Shown: piece after piece, positions 39,017-51,400 of the stretch
Numbering within the stretch: the first letter of the stretch is position 1
How the letters are laid out: each line of letters starts with the position of its first letter
Source: Misgurnus anguillicaudatus
Taxonomy: Eukaryota > Chordata > Actinopteri > Cypriniformes > Cobitidae
DNA: 64,000 nt
Assembly: GCF_027580225.2 (NCBI RefSeq)
Contig: NC_073346.2
Location: forward strand, 12,922,001 to 12,986,000
Direction: 5' to 3'
Notes under the pieces: generated by a model
Databases searched by the model: none
The model's input: the letters and a program-made list of their open reading frames with translations, nothing else
What the model was told of the DNA's origin: nothing
Position numbers and translations under genes: made by a program

Positions 39017-40593
39017 GGGCCCGGTTCCCCGATAACGCTCACTCTTAGCATGCTAAGAAGGCTCAAAAAGATATATCTTAGCAAAGTTGTTTATGTTCCT
39101 AAGTGTGTTCCCCGAAGTGTCTCTTAGGAAGCTTCTTAACACGCTGCCTCTAAGTACGACGTAACAATGTCGCTGTCCCAAGTGAAGGTGCTGAATTATT
39201 TGCGATCGATCGCTCAGGGATCGATTCTCCACTTCACGCGAAGGTGCATTACGGCGTTAAGAAAGACAACACGCTCTATACAAATGGAACATTACTCAAA
39301 TTATTCCAGTAACATTTATTTTAACATAGTTTAAGTTATCCGTCAAATATAGACTATTAATTGAATTATAAAATTGTCAGTAATACGGGTAGACGAACCG
39401 GGTATTCCTCGCTAATCATCCACGTTAAACATGGGTTAAAAAATATTTAATACCCTTTTATAATGGTAATGTACTACGATCAGAATTGATTGGCAAGCAG
39501 CTGCAGTTACTTCTGTTTAATGCGGTATTGCTGGCCATTGTTTAATGTTTTCAATAAAAAGCAATATCTACAATGAACAGAGAGAGAGAGAGAATTAGAT
39601 ACAGAATTATGGTCTGAGAAGATCCAGCAGCTCCATAATGGGTTGTCTTGGGAGGCAATTTTTTTTATTTAGCCACGTCAGGCAAATTTTTAAAAGGTTT
39701 TAAGTGTTGCCGAATAAAAAAAATTTGGCATGGACTAAACAGTTACGGGGTTACCGGTGTTGTGTGAAAGTCTGTTCCCCCTGTTTCCCTTTAGTTTAGT
39801 CTTTTTATCGCGTTTTTATCACATTATATGTTTATTCTTTATATACATTGAAAGTTTTAATGGCTACTGAGATGTATATGTGTGCATTTATGTAATGTAT
39901 CTTGACTGTTCTTGATTGTAAGTCAATTATTTTTACAGTATGAATCATATTATATGTATAATATATATTTATTATGTTTGGAAACATAACAGTTTTAAAA
40001 CAAACAGTAGAGAAAAAAGAAAAGAAAATGACAGGCTATATGTTAAAAGACATAAAACTGTCAAATATGAAATATTTAATAAATTGTGTAATAGAATACA
40101 TGATATTATTGCTTTTTAGTATAACCAATTGAAATCTTTGATCTTTCTAAATAAATTATAAATATAACGTGATGAAAACGTTATAAACATAGAGGGAACA
40201 GACTTAAATGAGGAACAAACACCAGCGCCGTCTTTGATTCATTAGTTCTGATACCAAATAAAGTCAACTGCATAAATAGTCCTGTATCCATTGCAAACAT
40301 ATTTTATTATAAGTCTTAAAAATGTCCATAACATAAAATCATTGTCAGCATACCATAGTTTGACTTGTGCTGCGCTGCACTGATTTCTAAAGACTGCGGC
40401 GATAGCGTTTTGCGCTCAAACAACGATAAGAGAGAGCTTACGAATGGTCCAGACCAACCTTACGAAAGTGTGACTTACAGAAGATATACTTGGCGTACGA
40501 ACGTTTTGGGAACCGTGCCATAGAGTTAAGAGAGAGGTTAAGGAATAGGTTAAGAACTACTTAGCGATAAGAACGTTTTGGGGAACCGGGCCC
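39017..40593. mobile_element. Non-autonomous element with GGGCCCGGTTCCCC ends
   Basis: Perfect inverted ends GGGCCCGGTTCCCC (39017-39030) and GGGGAACCGGGCCC (40580-40593), with related subterminal pieces (CGTTTTGGGAACCGTGCC near 40500, GTGTTCCCCGAAGTGTC near 39108). This terminus resembles PIF/Harbinger-type fish elements. The 1.5 kb interior has no long open frame, so no transposase. Confidence 0.75.
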
Positions 40594-40949
40594 AGATCAT
40601 TTGAAACAATGAACTGCTAGTACGCCTTTCCACATTTTAAGCTTACCAATCGATGACTGTTGAAGCGGTTAAATCTTTAAACAGTTAACTATATTCACGT
40701 TCAATCATTAGAACATATCAGGTTTTGCAGAAAGGCAACTTCTGGTTCCTAAAATGTCTGTCTACCCCCAAAAAGTCACACAGGAGATAAGTGGATTTTT
40801 TTCCATTTTGCTTTTCTGCCATTGGTGCAGTTTGCCTCGGCAGCTGCTGAAAGTGTGATAAGGGTTGAAACTGCGTTGCCGTTTATCTGACGGCTTTAAA
40901 AGACATCATATTTATACGCACACACACTTTTTAGCATCTTTTTATTCAC

Positions 40950-40993
<44 letters not shown>

Positions 40994-42239
40994 ATGGTGA
41001 CATACCATAGACTCATACATTCATTTAAAGCTAATAATACTACAAGCTAATCCCAAAAACTAATCCTAACCACAAGCAAAACAAAAACATTATCGATGAT
41101 TATCTATGAAATAGTTAAAAATGGCCTCTTACAGTATGTCCTCAAAGGTTTAGAGAGATTTCACTTCCATACAAATTGCTGACAAACTACATCTAAATAA
41201 ACCCACTTGTGCTTACATACATGCAAAATACAACTTAAAGAATTATTTTTCTCAAATTAACATTTGTGTTGTATACTGCATTATACTGCCCTTTGCAAAA
41301 AGAAGGAATGCATAGTATTTAAGACTTTGAATGTGTTTAATCTTCAAATTTAATGTCTCTGCATTACAGTTGTATCTGAGCCAAGGATCGGTCCACCAAT
41401 GCTAGTCTGACAATCCCAGACCCTCGGCTACTGTCTGCCTGTGTGTGTCTCCTTCTGTTGGGTCTCTGTTGGGATTTTAAGATATGTTTAAACTGCTAAC
41501 AGTGTCCCAGAGCGTGGACTGAGTGGGCAAACGTTCTGCTGACTAAACCTAACTGTCAGTATAGCTCGGGAGGAATGGATCCGTTTATCAGGACTTTGAT
41601 ATAAACTCTGCTGTATTTGAGAGTCACACACACACACACACATGCATAGCTAAGGATAATTTCCTTGAGAGCTTTAATTACGATCAGGAGCCATTAATGT
41701 TTAGGCCAGCATTTAGCAAGCAGGCCAAGCACGACAAACTGTCTCTGTTTGCTTTCAAGGGGCCTGTTTGACTAGAATAGAGTTTACCTTATTCATAATG
41801 CTCAGCTAACAAGGTCAGTTGATAGAAAATAACCATATTTGTCAGTATTTAAAGCCAGGTAACTATATACAGCTAAATTATAATAACTGTGATAGCTCAA
41901 TAAATTTGGATAGACACAATATTAGTTAAGTCAAGTACTTCAGCAGTAACAACATAAACAAGCGGCTGTCGCGGTCCGCACGCAACTTCCGGTAAACTCA
42001 GCTAATAAAAAAACAACACATAGATTACCTAGGAAACCAAAACATTTGTTATTTTCGACGAGGCATTTGTTCAAAAGATCAGTTTAGACCATTTAAAAAA
42101 ACGAAACCGGAAGTAAAGTTCATATCCAGACGTGTATCACGTGCGTCCGATGAAACCGTCTATACAGTTTTTTTTTATATCCATGAAAGACGAAGTGAAG
42201 AAACCATAGCAAACAGTATATATATATACCCCTAACATT
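40594..42239. other. No gene seen; AC microsatellite and unique blocks
   Basis: (AC)n at 40954-40991. 41360-41780 is unique and GC-balanced (AGCTTTAATTACGATCAGGA, GCATTTAGCAAGCAGGCC) without an obvious frame. 41960-42130 has ACTTCCGG-type CpG sequence that may be an old repeat. Confidence 0.4.
40954..40991. repeat. (AC)19 microsatellite
   Basis: Uninterrupted AC dinucleotides. Confidence 0.97.
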
Positions 42240-42340
42240 TTTATATTTGACCCAATAATAGGTTAAAATAATAGGTTAACATTTTGGGTTGAAACAACCC
42301 AGCATGGGTTAAATTACAACTTAGAAATTTAGAGTGTATT
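42240..42340. repeat. AACCCA-type repeat
   Basis: TTGACCCAATAATAGG, GGGTTGAAACAACCCAGCAT and TTTAGAGTGTA, as in the copy at 2325-2510. Confidence 0.65.
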
Positions 42341-44546
42341 TGCTTATCTTGGTTTGAGTTTGAGTATAAGCTGCAAATTTTTGAAAGCTGTTTGGCTTTT
42401 GTGTGAAGATAAAGAAAAATAATACATACTAAGTCAACATGCAACTGAATTTTTTGGGTACTTAAATTCTGTTGACTTAAAGCACTGGGGGAAAGTTGAG
42501 TCACATTAAGTAAACACATTTTGTCAGCATACTCTGGTTTACAGAGTAATTCCAATTTAGGATGCTTAAACAACTAGTGATCCCAATATGTTTTTTTATT
42601 ATTAACCTTAATTTGTCAGTTTAACTCAAACATGTCATGCACACATAACCAAATATTTTTAAGTTGGTATGGAGTTTGCTTATACTTAATAATTTTTTTT
42701 ATCTTTTTCCTTGTTTAAGTGATATAATTAACCTAGAAAATGTGAAAAAGATCAACCCAGTAACTTAGTTTTGGTTAACCGTTCTCTGCAAGCATGTGAA
42801 AAAAATAGGTAATTGAAATTTGGCTCCCCTTGTGATGTCAGAAGGGGATAATATCGCCCTTAATCTGCACTATCCAACCACAGCACTGCCATTTAGTGCA
42901 GAGATCAGCTCATTTGCATTTAAAAGGACACACTCAAAAACGGCACAGTTTTGCTCACACCTACAAAGTGTCAATTTTAACATGCTATAATAAACTGTCT
43001 ATATGGTATTTTGAGCTAAAACTTCACATATGTACTCTGGGGACACCAAAGATTTATTTGACATCTTTAAAAAAAAGTCGAAACTTCTTCTTTAAGGCAA
43101 CGGTTTCAACAAATTACTTTTTAGATATCACTGTAAAACTACAGATATCATTAAACAATAATACCATATATACAAAACATTACGAATGTAATTTTCAAAA
43201 AACTTCTAAAACACTTAAACTAAGCTGAAAATATTATGTTAATGCAAGATGGACACTGAATCATTTATGTCAATTTGAAAATTAAACTCTGTGCTTCAAT
43301 AAGGCCATTAAAGCTGTTCTGGCAGAGAGCACAAAAAAGGCCTGAACATTTCTGCCTTCCTTAAAGATGGCTCATTATATGTGTCACTTTTTAACACACT
43401 CACGCTTTTACAGGTCCCTGCCAAAAGTATTGCCTGCATGTATTCCTCCTACACATTTGACTTATAAAGCTGTGATGTGTGTTCGAAGGGCTCTGGCAGA
43501 CATCCTGAGATCTCCTTTAGCCTCTCACAACCTTTAATTGAAACCTTATAGAAGGTCTTGGCACAAAAGCCCTCATGTGGGCTTTGTCACAATGAGATTG
43601 ACCATAAAGGGCAGGTCAGCTGATAAAACAGGATTAGTGGGAAACATATTGCTTGGATATTATATGTGCTGCTGTGACATCCATGCAAGTATTAACATGG
43701 ATTAACCTGTGGTGGATTGAGATAGGATGGAAAAGCAGTGAAATAATAGAGTTACAGGAAATAGCTGTTCCTGTTAAAAAATTTGTTCAACTCACTTAAG
43801 TCTTTTAACTAAAATCAGAAACATCAGTGAGGAGCATCATATGACCTCTACCCTGAAGGCTCTTTTGTAACCGGGTATGAGTTTATCAGGAAGTTGACGT
43901 TCCCCAGTGTGGTGAACATAGTAACTGCACATTTTATCGTGATGTGTGTCATGCGTGGCGCTTTGTAATGTGAGGCCATTTTTATGTTATGTGTAAAGCA
44001 TAAGGGAACACAGAAAAATAATATTATTTGCCTGCACTGTACTTTTTTTGTAATTTTACCAGAAAAATAATGTTAAATAGGGTAAAAATGTAAGATTTAT
44101 GTTAACAGTTAAATATATCAGTTAATGAAATATGTGGTTTAAATTGGTAAAACATTGAAAATATACAGAATAAGAAAATATACGGTTATGAAATATACAC
44201 AAATAAAACTTTTTTAAATTTTTTGTACCGTATCTTCACAGTTTTAAACTGTAGAGTTGTTTATGTGTTTCTTGTATTTTTACAGATTTTTTTCTGGTAC
44301 ACACAACTACCAGTTTTTTTTACCTTAAAAACTAAAGTTTGAGGAAACTTCAATCCTATCAATTCTATCCTGAAATTATTTCTTTCAACATTGTTTCCGC
44401 TTACCCTTTAATTTCCTAAATCCACTGAATTTACGAGCATATTGACTTGTGTTTGTCCATTCATAATATTTAATGATCTGATAAATGACAGTTTTATCAT
44501 GATGTATCTGATCTGATGGGTATGCATCTATTTTTCTGATTGACAG
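42341..44546. other. Candidate intron 2 (3' part), no gene seen
   Basis: 43290-43740 is a unique, repeat-free block (TTAATTGAAACCTTATAGAA, GAGATTGACCATAAAGGG). The 110-residue frames near 42.3-43.2 kb lack support. Confidence 0.35.
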
Positions 44547-45090
44547 GTAAATCTGCATGGCGAATCAGTGAAAGATGCCGTCAGATGTCTATGGTGGGGC
44601 AGGGCAGCTGGTGTTGTGAATCAGGCCGCCGTAGTGAAAGGGTACGGCTTCTTCACAACACCAGGGTCTCACCTCATCACACACAAACGTTTGCACAAAC
44701 GTCTGAATGAAGCTTCTTCACCAACCACGATCATGTGCATGACATACAGACTTGTATAAACGTGTGATTGTTAAAATGAAATACTGGTAATAGGAGTGTG
44801 TGCAGAAGAGTGGCCTAATTTTTGTGTATTTTTAATCGAGATTATGCTAATGACCACATTTTTTATAGGCAGGTAAGTACTGTGTGTATTTAATAAAGTT
44901 GATATCAATGATGTCAATTTGACTAATTGTGAAGCTAACATTGTATTTAAATATTTGCATAGTAGTTAATAGATATTAAATGTTCAATGTCAATTCTAAT
45001 TTCTTGTCATGTGTATTTTGAAACACTGTATTGTGTGTGTGTGGTCACTTGTTTTTAAATGTAACAAAAATAAAGTCAATCATATAAGGA
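44547..45090 (+). ncRNA. Candidate terminal exon of the same transcript
   Basis: The acceptor CTGATTGACAG ends at 44546. The ~160 bp that follow are GC-richer than the flanks and open in two frames. In the phase set by the 34491 exon, the frame reads CKSAWRISERCRQMSM... and stops at TGA 44708-44710 (54 residues counted from the first Met of the previous exon). A second frame is open for 70 codons to TAA at 44758-44760 but has no upstream start in the joined exons. AATAAA at 44892-44897 and 45069-45074 would end the transcript. Coding status unresolved. Confidence 0.4.
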
Positions 45091-45382
45091 CTGTGTGTAT
45101 TTTTTAAAAATAAAGAAAATCATATTATGCTATAATACATAGTTATATAATACATTTAATATATATTATATAATGTACTACTGCATATAATACTGTAATA
45201 AATAGTTATTATAAGATTATTATCTTATAATATAATCCTCATAAATGCTGTCTATTTTGCAAATATTATTTACATTTTATAACCCCATTTACTTTTCTAT
45301 TTAGCAGTTAACATTTAAAAGAAGATACGTTTAGTATTTGCTCCCTCTGGTGGATACAAACCATACATAAATGTATAAAGGA
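45091..45382. other. AT-rich spacer, no gene seen
   Basis: Very AT-rich sequence with TATAATA-type runs after the second poly(A) signal of the candidate transcript. Confidence 0.5.
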
Positions 45383-45386
45383 TTAA

Positions 45387-45711
45387 AGGGATAGTTCACC
45401 CAAAAATAAAAATTCTGTCATCATTTACTAACTCTCATTATGTTACAAACCTTTATAAATGTATTTGTTCTGATGAACACAAAGGAAGATATATTGAGAA
45501 ATGTTTGTAACCAACCCGTTCTTGAACCCCATTTACTTCCATAGTATTATTTTTTATTGAAGTGAATGGAGTCCACAAACGGTTTGGTTACAAACATTTC
45601 TCAAAATATTTTTCTTTGTGTTCATCAGAACAAAGAAATGCATACAGGTTTGTAACAACACGAGAGTGAGTAAACAATGACATAATTTTTCTTTTTGGGT
45701 GAACTATCCCT
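45387..45711. mobile_element. TTAA-flanked MITE (AGGGATAGTTCACCC ends)
   Basis: Ends AGGGATAGTTCACCCAAAAA and complement, TTAA on both sides (45383-45386, 45712-45715). Inverted arms include GTTTGTAAC and AAAACAAAGAAATGCATACAG-like blocks around ACTTCCATAGTATT. Related in ends to 10030-10815 but with a different interior. The 70-residue minus frame is a shadow. Confidence 0.9.
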
Positions 45712-45715
45712 TTAA

Positions 45716-47559
45716 TTGTACACTCTCCGAATAAAAAATGTACAAAAGCCGTCACTGGGGCTGTGCCCTTTTGAAAAGTACACATAAAGGGTGCATGCAT
45801 ACTGGAACATATCAGTATCTGTACATATTAGGAGATTTTTAAATGGCACCATCCCAGTATTGAAACTGTTATAAATGTATTAATGCTATGGTTTCCCAGA
45901 GGGTTCAGTTTCCCAGACAAATAAACAAACCTTCCTTTTCAACAACACTCCCACTATAAAACATGCAGAAAAGGACATGTGAAAAGGTCCTGAAGCCACT
46001 GCGGACAAATCCATCACAGCTTCTGTCTGGCTCAGGTCGGTTAGGTGTGGGAGAGTAGCAAAGCTTTGCTTTAATGACAGCTACATGGAGTCTGTTCCTC
46101 AGGGTCCTGTCACATGAGCGGACATTGCTTCTGCCTGTGTTTTAGCAGCTGTACAAGTGCCATACTGTATCTGAAATAATGTCCACAATCTGAAGAAGTC
46201 AGCCCTGCTCTGCTTTGATTATTCAAGAGTGACCACAAGAGTGGCTATCTGTCCAGACTTTCTGCTGAAATATGACATCTATTCTGAATCACATGTCTGG
46301 CATCCCTGTTGCATGACATGCCTCACCTCCTGTATGCCACTGGCTTTCTTCTTTAGCTTCTTGTGATGGCAGTTGTAGTAAAATATATTAGACAGCTTCC
46401 AGCATAATATACACATAATTTATCATAAATTCTGTGTAATTAAACTTCATAAAAATAAGACTACTAACCAACAGCACTACACTGTATAAATTAATATCCT
46501 TTGTTAAATTCAAATTTAACGTTTTGGAATATTTTATGTCATAAGTTTTCTTTGGGGGGCCATAAAGGGATGCACCGTACACAAGGGGGACGCACACCGA
46601 AAAAGTTTGAGAACCACTGATACACAGGTCTGTTACTTGGACATTCAGTTAAAATTTGTGCATTTATGTAATAAACAGGACTGAATATAAAATATAAGAC
46701 AAATGGTATACAGTAATTCTACTGTACTATTTGTATATATAATAATTATAATTATAGAAGTGTCCTTTAATACTTAGACTCAACATGCAAGCTCCATAAA
46801 GCACATCCATCCATCATTAATCCAAATTCATTTATATTATTCTCTCCCAAAGATTGTCTTTAAGTTAAAATAATGGGATACCAATTAAATACAGTCATGT
46901 AATAGGTATAGTGGTGTATAAAAAATGTAATAAAAACGTTTATTACATTTTATCATATTGTTGAAAAACATTTGTAATATGTGATAGATTACTGTATATA
47001 ATTATATATATTTTTTATAATTATATCAATATTTAACGTTATATTATTCAGCAATGCTTGTCACAATTTCCACCTTGGCTCCCTCTGTTGGCCACCGGAG
47101 GCATTTACTCCCCATAGCCTCTGGACTTCATTTCCCACAGTTCCTTGCACTTAGTCTCGTTATTGTTGTTTAATCGCCATCACATGTGTCTCGTTATCTC
47201 AAACACCCTGCCTATTTAACTCGGTTGTGTTCACTTTGTCTTTGCTAAGTCTTGTTTATGTAACACTGCAATTCTGAGCACACTTCTGAATTATTATTTG
47301 TTTATATGACTTCTCTGTTTTCCTTCCCAGGATTCATGCCTGATTGATCTGGTTTGATCATGTCTTTTGTTTAAATGTGTTTAATAAAGTTTGAAAGAGT
47401 TGTCAGAAGCTTGGTGATGTTGGGAGACTGTAGTGTAGTAGTTTGCTCGTAACCTAAAGTTAGCTTTTAACTTCTAGTAAACGCATTTAGACATCAAAAT
47501 TCATAAAAGTTGTGTTACTCTTGTTGGGCAAAACATTTGTTAAACACAGAGCTTATTTT
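45716..47559. other. Intergenic between the candidate transcript and TCAIM
   Basis: 45715-45850 has GTACA/TGTAC repeat pieces. 46395-46619 is a reverse, left-truncated copy of the CAGTGGTT hAT MITE. 47050-47400 (CATTTCCCACAG, CTATTTAACTCGG, ending AATAAAG at 47381) looks like a retroelement or repeat 3' portion but I cannot name it. Confidence 0.4.
46395..46619 (-). mobile_element. hAT MITE (CAGTGGTT ends), truncated reverse copy
   Basis: ATTTATCATAAATTCTGTGT, ATTAAACTTCATAAAA and AAAAAGTTTGAGAACCACTG; the latter is the conserved terminus seen at 32281-32295. Confidence 0.75.
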
Positions 47560-47725
47560 TGCGGTAATTTAAAAGTCTATGGAAGAAGAATTGGCTTGAC
47601 GAGCGGAACTTGAACTTCCGGGTTGGTCTACAAAAATACGTCATCCCCGCGTCACTCAATGGCGTGCATGCATGAGTTCAGATTGACTTTAACCGCAACG
47701 AGCATGTAACGTTGATAAAATACAG
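47560..47725 (+). promoter_or_regulatory. tcaim: Probable TCAIM promoter and non-coding exon 1
   Basis: This CpG-containing stretch lies just upstream of the first coding exon. It has an ETS-type site read on the minus strand (ACTTCCGG at 47614-47621), ACGTCA at 47638-47643 (CRE half-site type) and no TATA box, typical of a housekeeping mitochondrial gene. A donor TACAG/GTAATT ends a likely 5' UTR exon at 47725, and intron 1 would run to the acceptor at 48455. The transcription start is not fixed by the sequence; 47600-47700 is inferred. Confidence 0.55.
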
Positions 47726-48455
47726 GTAATTAATTTTACTGTGTTTTCAACAATTCGATCGCATGCGGTCACATGAATAATGTTTGTGTATGATTGTGTT
47801 AGTATCTGTTTTGTTCATTTATAAAGCGCACACAGTTTGTTTGTGTTTGTTTACATGCTGGTCAGTGTTTGTGTTGAACTGCATGCTTTTAAACTTCAAA
47901 TGTAGATAGTATATGTTGTAAGGTCGCTATAGATAATGTTTTGCTTTAAAGTAGAAAATGTTGTTTGTAAATAAATAAGATTCTGTGTTTTTATCACGTA
48001 AGGGATGTAGGTCAAGATCACGTACATGCGCCATGCATTTACATGTCTTTAGTCTGATCAAATGTATAACGGTATTGTCGGAAATAACAAAAAAAACATA
48101 CATTAGACAATTTGGGGAAACGTTTGATATTGCACGATTATGTGTAATACTTGTATTTAAGCAGTATATTAAAAAAATCTCAGTATACTAAAAATCACAG
48201 TATGCATATTAAAGCATGTAAAATTTAAGGATTCATGTGTGATTATGGCTATCTATATAACCACTCTTATTCATTCCAGTGCTTGATAACATTTTAAACA
48301 TTTGTTTTGTTCTTCTTCTTTCTTGTATATTTAGTTAACGTACATCTTTGAATCGAGCATAATATGTGGTGTAATCATTGTTCTTTGTACTGTTGCCCTA
48401 TTAAAGCAGCTGGTGTCTTTCACTGAGTCTCATGTATTTTGATTTGTACCTCCAG

Positions 48456-48498
48456 CATCTACCGTGATGTATGTGACCACCTTCCTGCGGTATATGAG
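48456..48498 (+). CDS. tcaim: TCAIM exon 2 (first coding exon)
   Basis: The acceptor CCTCCAG ends at 48455 and the donor AG/GTTGGT follows 48498. ATG at 48467 opens the frame, giving residues 1-10 (MYVTTFLRYM) and two bases of R11. 48456-48466 is 5' UTR. The other nearby ATG (48471) meets a stop at once, so 48467 is the start. The short, basic, hydrophobic sequence is the first half of the inferred mitochondrial targeting peptide. Confidence 0.85.
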
Positions 48499-51400
48499 GT
48501 TGGTTTAACCCAATTGGTTAATATGCTTTTCCTATAGTGATTATTTTCCATGTACCTTTAACCCCTCATTCATTTTTACAGGTTTGGTGGTGGATTTTCT
48601 TTTCAGATTGTTCAGAGGAGGAATCTTTCTGGAGCAGATGCCATTAATGCTCTGCGACCATTTTACTTTGCTGTGCACCCTGATTTGTTTGGCCAGCATC
48701 CAAGAGAGAGAGTACTAATGAATTGGGTTTTTTATTATATTTTTATTACACACCTAAGCTTAATATAGTTTTATTATGCGTACGCCCTAAATTGAGTGTG
48801 TAAAACGTGTGATGATAATATTTCAGTCGGGTAATGTTTTTAATCATCTGTAGTTCACAGTGCTGAATTTGTGAAAAGACTAGTGTTTTTATATAATGTG
48901 TTGTAATTTCGATTTCGGTGTCACAGGAAGTGAATGAAAACTCCCTCAAAAGGCTAAATGGTTATCTGGAAAATCTTCAGAAGCCCGGGGTGAGGTCTCC
49001 CAAACCCACGCACCTCACTTTTTATGTTAGGGACACAAAGGAAAGAACAGAATCCAATGACAGTTTGCAAGTTTCAGGTAAGTTCATTCACCTTTGATGA
49101 AATGTGTGTGATTGACTACAAAATGACATGCCTACTTAAACTTTAAAAAGAATATAATAAGCAGATTATAACTGTTTACAGCACTGTTTAATATATAGTT
49201 AATGGTAGTTTTTTTGGTATTCCAAGACTTTTGAAGCTATAAGAAAGCTTTGTGCGATTAACAGACCAAAGTTCTAACTGTGAGGTTTACTTTTACACGA
49301 CAACAATGTAGAAAAAAATGAGAAAAATGTTCACAGATCCGAGAATACGGGCAAAAATGCTGTATTATGCGTGCCAGGCCAGTAGGTGCCGATGTTACTT
49401 TGTAAAGAAACACTACATGCCTGCACACATACGCATTCTTCTACAGAACGATAAATACAAACAATGAAGACAGCAAAAACATCAAGTTCTTTTTGTTTAG
49501 ACAGGCAATAAGGTATGTTTATTACTATAAAGCCCTTTTTACACAGACATTCCGGAAAATACACAGAAAATGCATCCTGTATTTTTCCGGGATTGTTTTT
49601 TGATCATTCACACTGCCAATGATTTGCCGGCATCTGCAAGGTCTCAGAAAGACACGTGACCTGTTTAAAGTCGTGCACTTTCTTCTACGCAGCATCTTAA
49701 GTTTGCATATTATTTATTATTCCTCTCTCCAGAAACCACTTGCATGCATTTTTGTTTATGATAAGACTATAAAGGAGCATGTGACGCGCCATTCTATGCT
49801 AGTGAATGATCTCAGCTTCAGAGTGGATATTTGACGAGCTCCCTGATCTCTGCTTTAATCCAGTTTTCAGACATTTCTCATCGTGATTGTTAATATGCAT
49901 TTAAAAACCCCGTTTTGAGGAGCTGGACGATATATCTTGTTGTCGACACGGGTATTTTTGTTTATTTTAAGCTCAAATGAGCACGTGACGCGATATTATT
50001 TATGCTGCTGAATGTTCTCCGCTTCAGCTTGGTAAGTGACGAGCTAACTTACCTGATATCTGGGTCAGTCCAGTTTGCTGACATTTCTGATCGTGAATGT
50101 TGTATTGCATGTAAATCCCTCCTTTTAAAGAGTTGAACCAACTTCATGTTGCCATGATGCACGCGTCCTCACTAGGACACGCCCATTACGGCATTGTTTC
50201 GGCTTCTTGTTCACACAGAGGGTTTTCCGTGTATCTTACTAGGTCCTCTTTCCGGCAAGGATCCCAGAAGATTTACGGGACATGTTTGCGTTCACACAGA
50301 AGCTTGTCTGGCAATTTTACGGGTATTTTCTGGGACCAAAGGTCTGTTTGAATGGGGTTTAAGTGACTGTATTTTGTAAAGCTTTTGTAAACAAAAGTTT
50401 CTCAACGGCGTAGGAGAAGTGTTAAAGGTCCAGTTTTTCCTGTGTTTTCGAAGCTATGATTGTGTTTAATTGTGATCATGTTTCATGTGTAAAAAAACAC
50501 AGTATTTTTCTCACAATTTACTTATCTCTATAGCGCTGTTTTCACTGTCCTAAAAATGGGCGGATGTCTTCTTTGTTCTGTGAAGTCCCTCCTTCAGAAA
50601 TACGTACCGAGTTCTGATTGTGTAGCTTGTTCAGTGTGTTGTGATTCGATAACAGCTTAGCTTAGCCAGAGCTGTTTGAGCCACAGCTGGTGACTGACGT
50701 ATTCCTGTGGCGGAGTTTAATAAAAAAACAAAATTTTACTGACCTCATTAAAACAGGAAGTAGAGGGCTGTAGTCCAAACTGGCTGTTCGCTATAGGTTT
50801 TGAAAGGGGAATTCTGTTAAAGAAAATATATCGCCTGGCAGTGAACTTTGAGCTTTGCAGCTATTATTTATGCTCTAGGGTTAGGGTTAGAATAAAAAAT
50901 TAAATAAAAATAAGTTTTTACGCTCGCTTGAGGTGGGTTTTTGACTTGTGTGAAAAAAAGTAAATGCGATTAATGCGAGATTAATGGATAAATTCTGACA
51001 TGGCAAACAATAAACCCACGTGGCAGATCGTCTAACTGTATCAGCTGACTTTGTCTGTACCATAAATGGGGCTTAATGTCATAATGCTTTTGCTGCCAGT
51101 GCCTGCATCAAAAAGTTTGCTGCTGTTCACTGCTAGTAAATTTATATCTTGCCCAATTGTAACTAAAAGCATTCTATTCCTGTTTGTTTTTCTTTTTTTT
51201 GTGAATTTGAAAAGTTTTCGCTTCAGGTTCAGATGGAAACCCAGCTACAGATACAACAAGTGTTTCATGCATATTGAAACGTGTCTTTGAAAGTTTCCTT
51301 CAAAACGTTGTTGTCTAATACACAAACAGCCAACCACATAAAAACTTTTAAAAACATTGTAGGTAGATTAGCTCTCAAACCTCACAGAAAGTCACACAAG

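Noticed and set aside
41369..41490. Exon starting after CATTACAG
   Set aside because: The acceptor looks good but no frame is convincingly open and no good donor follows.
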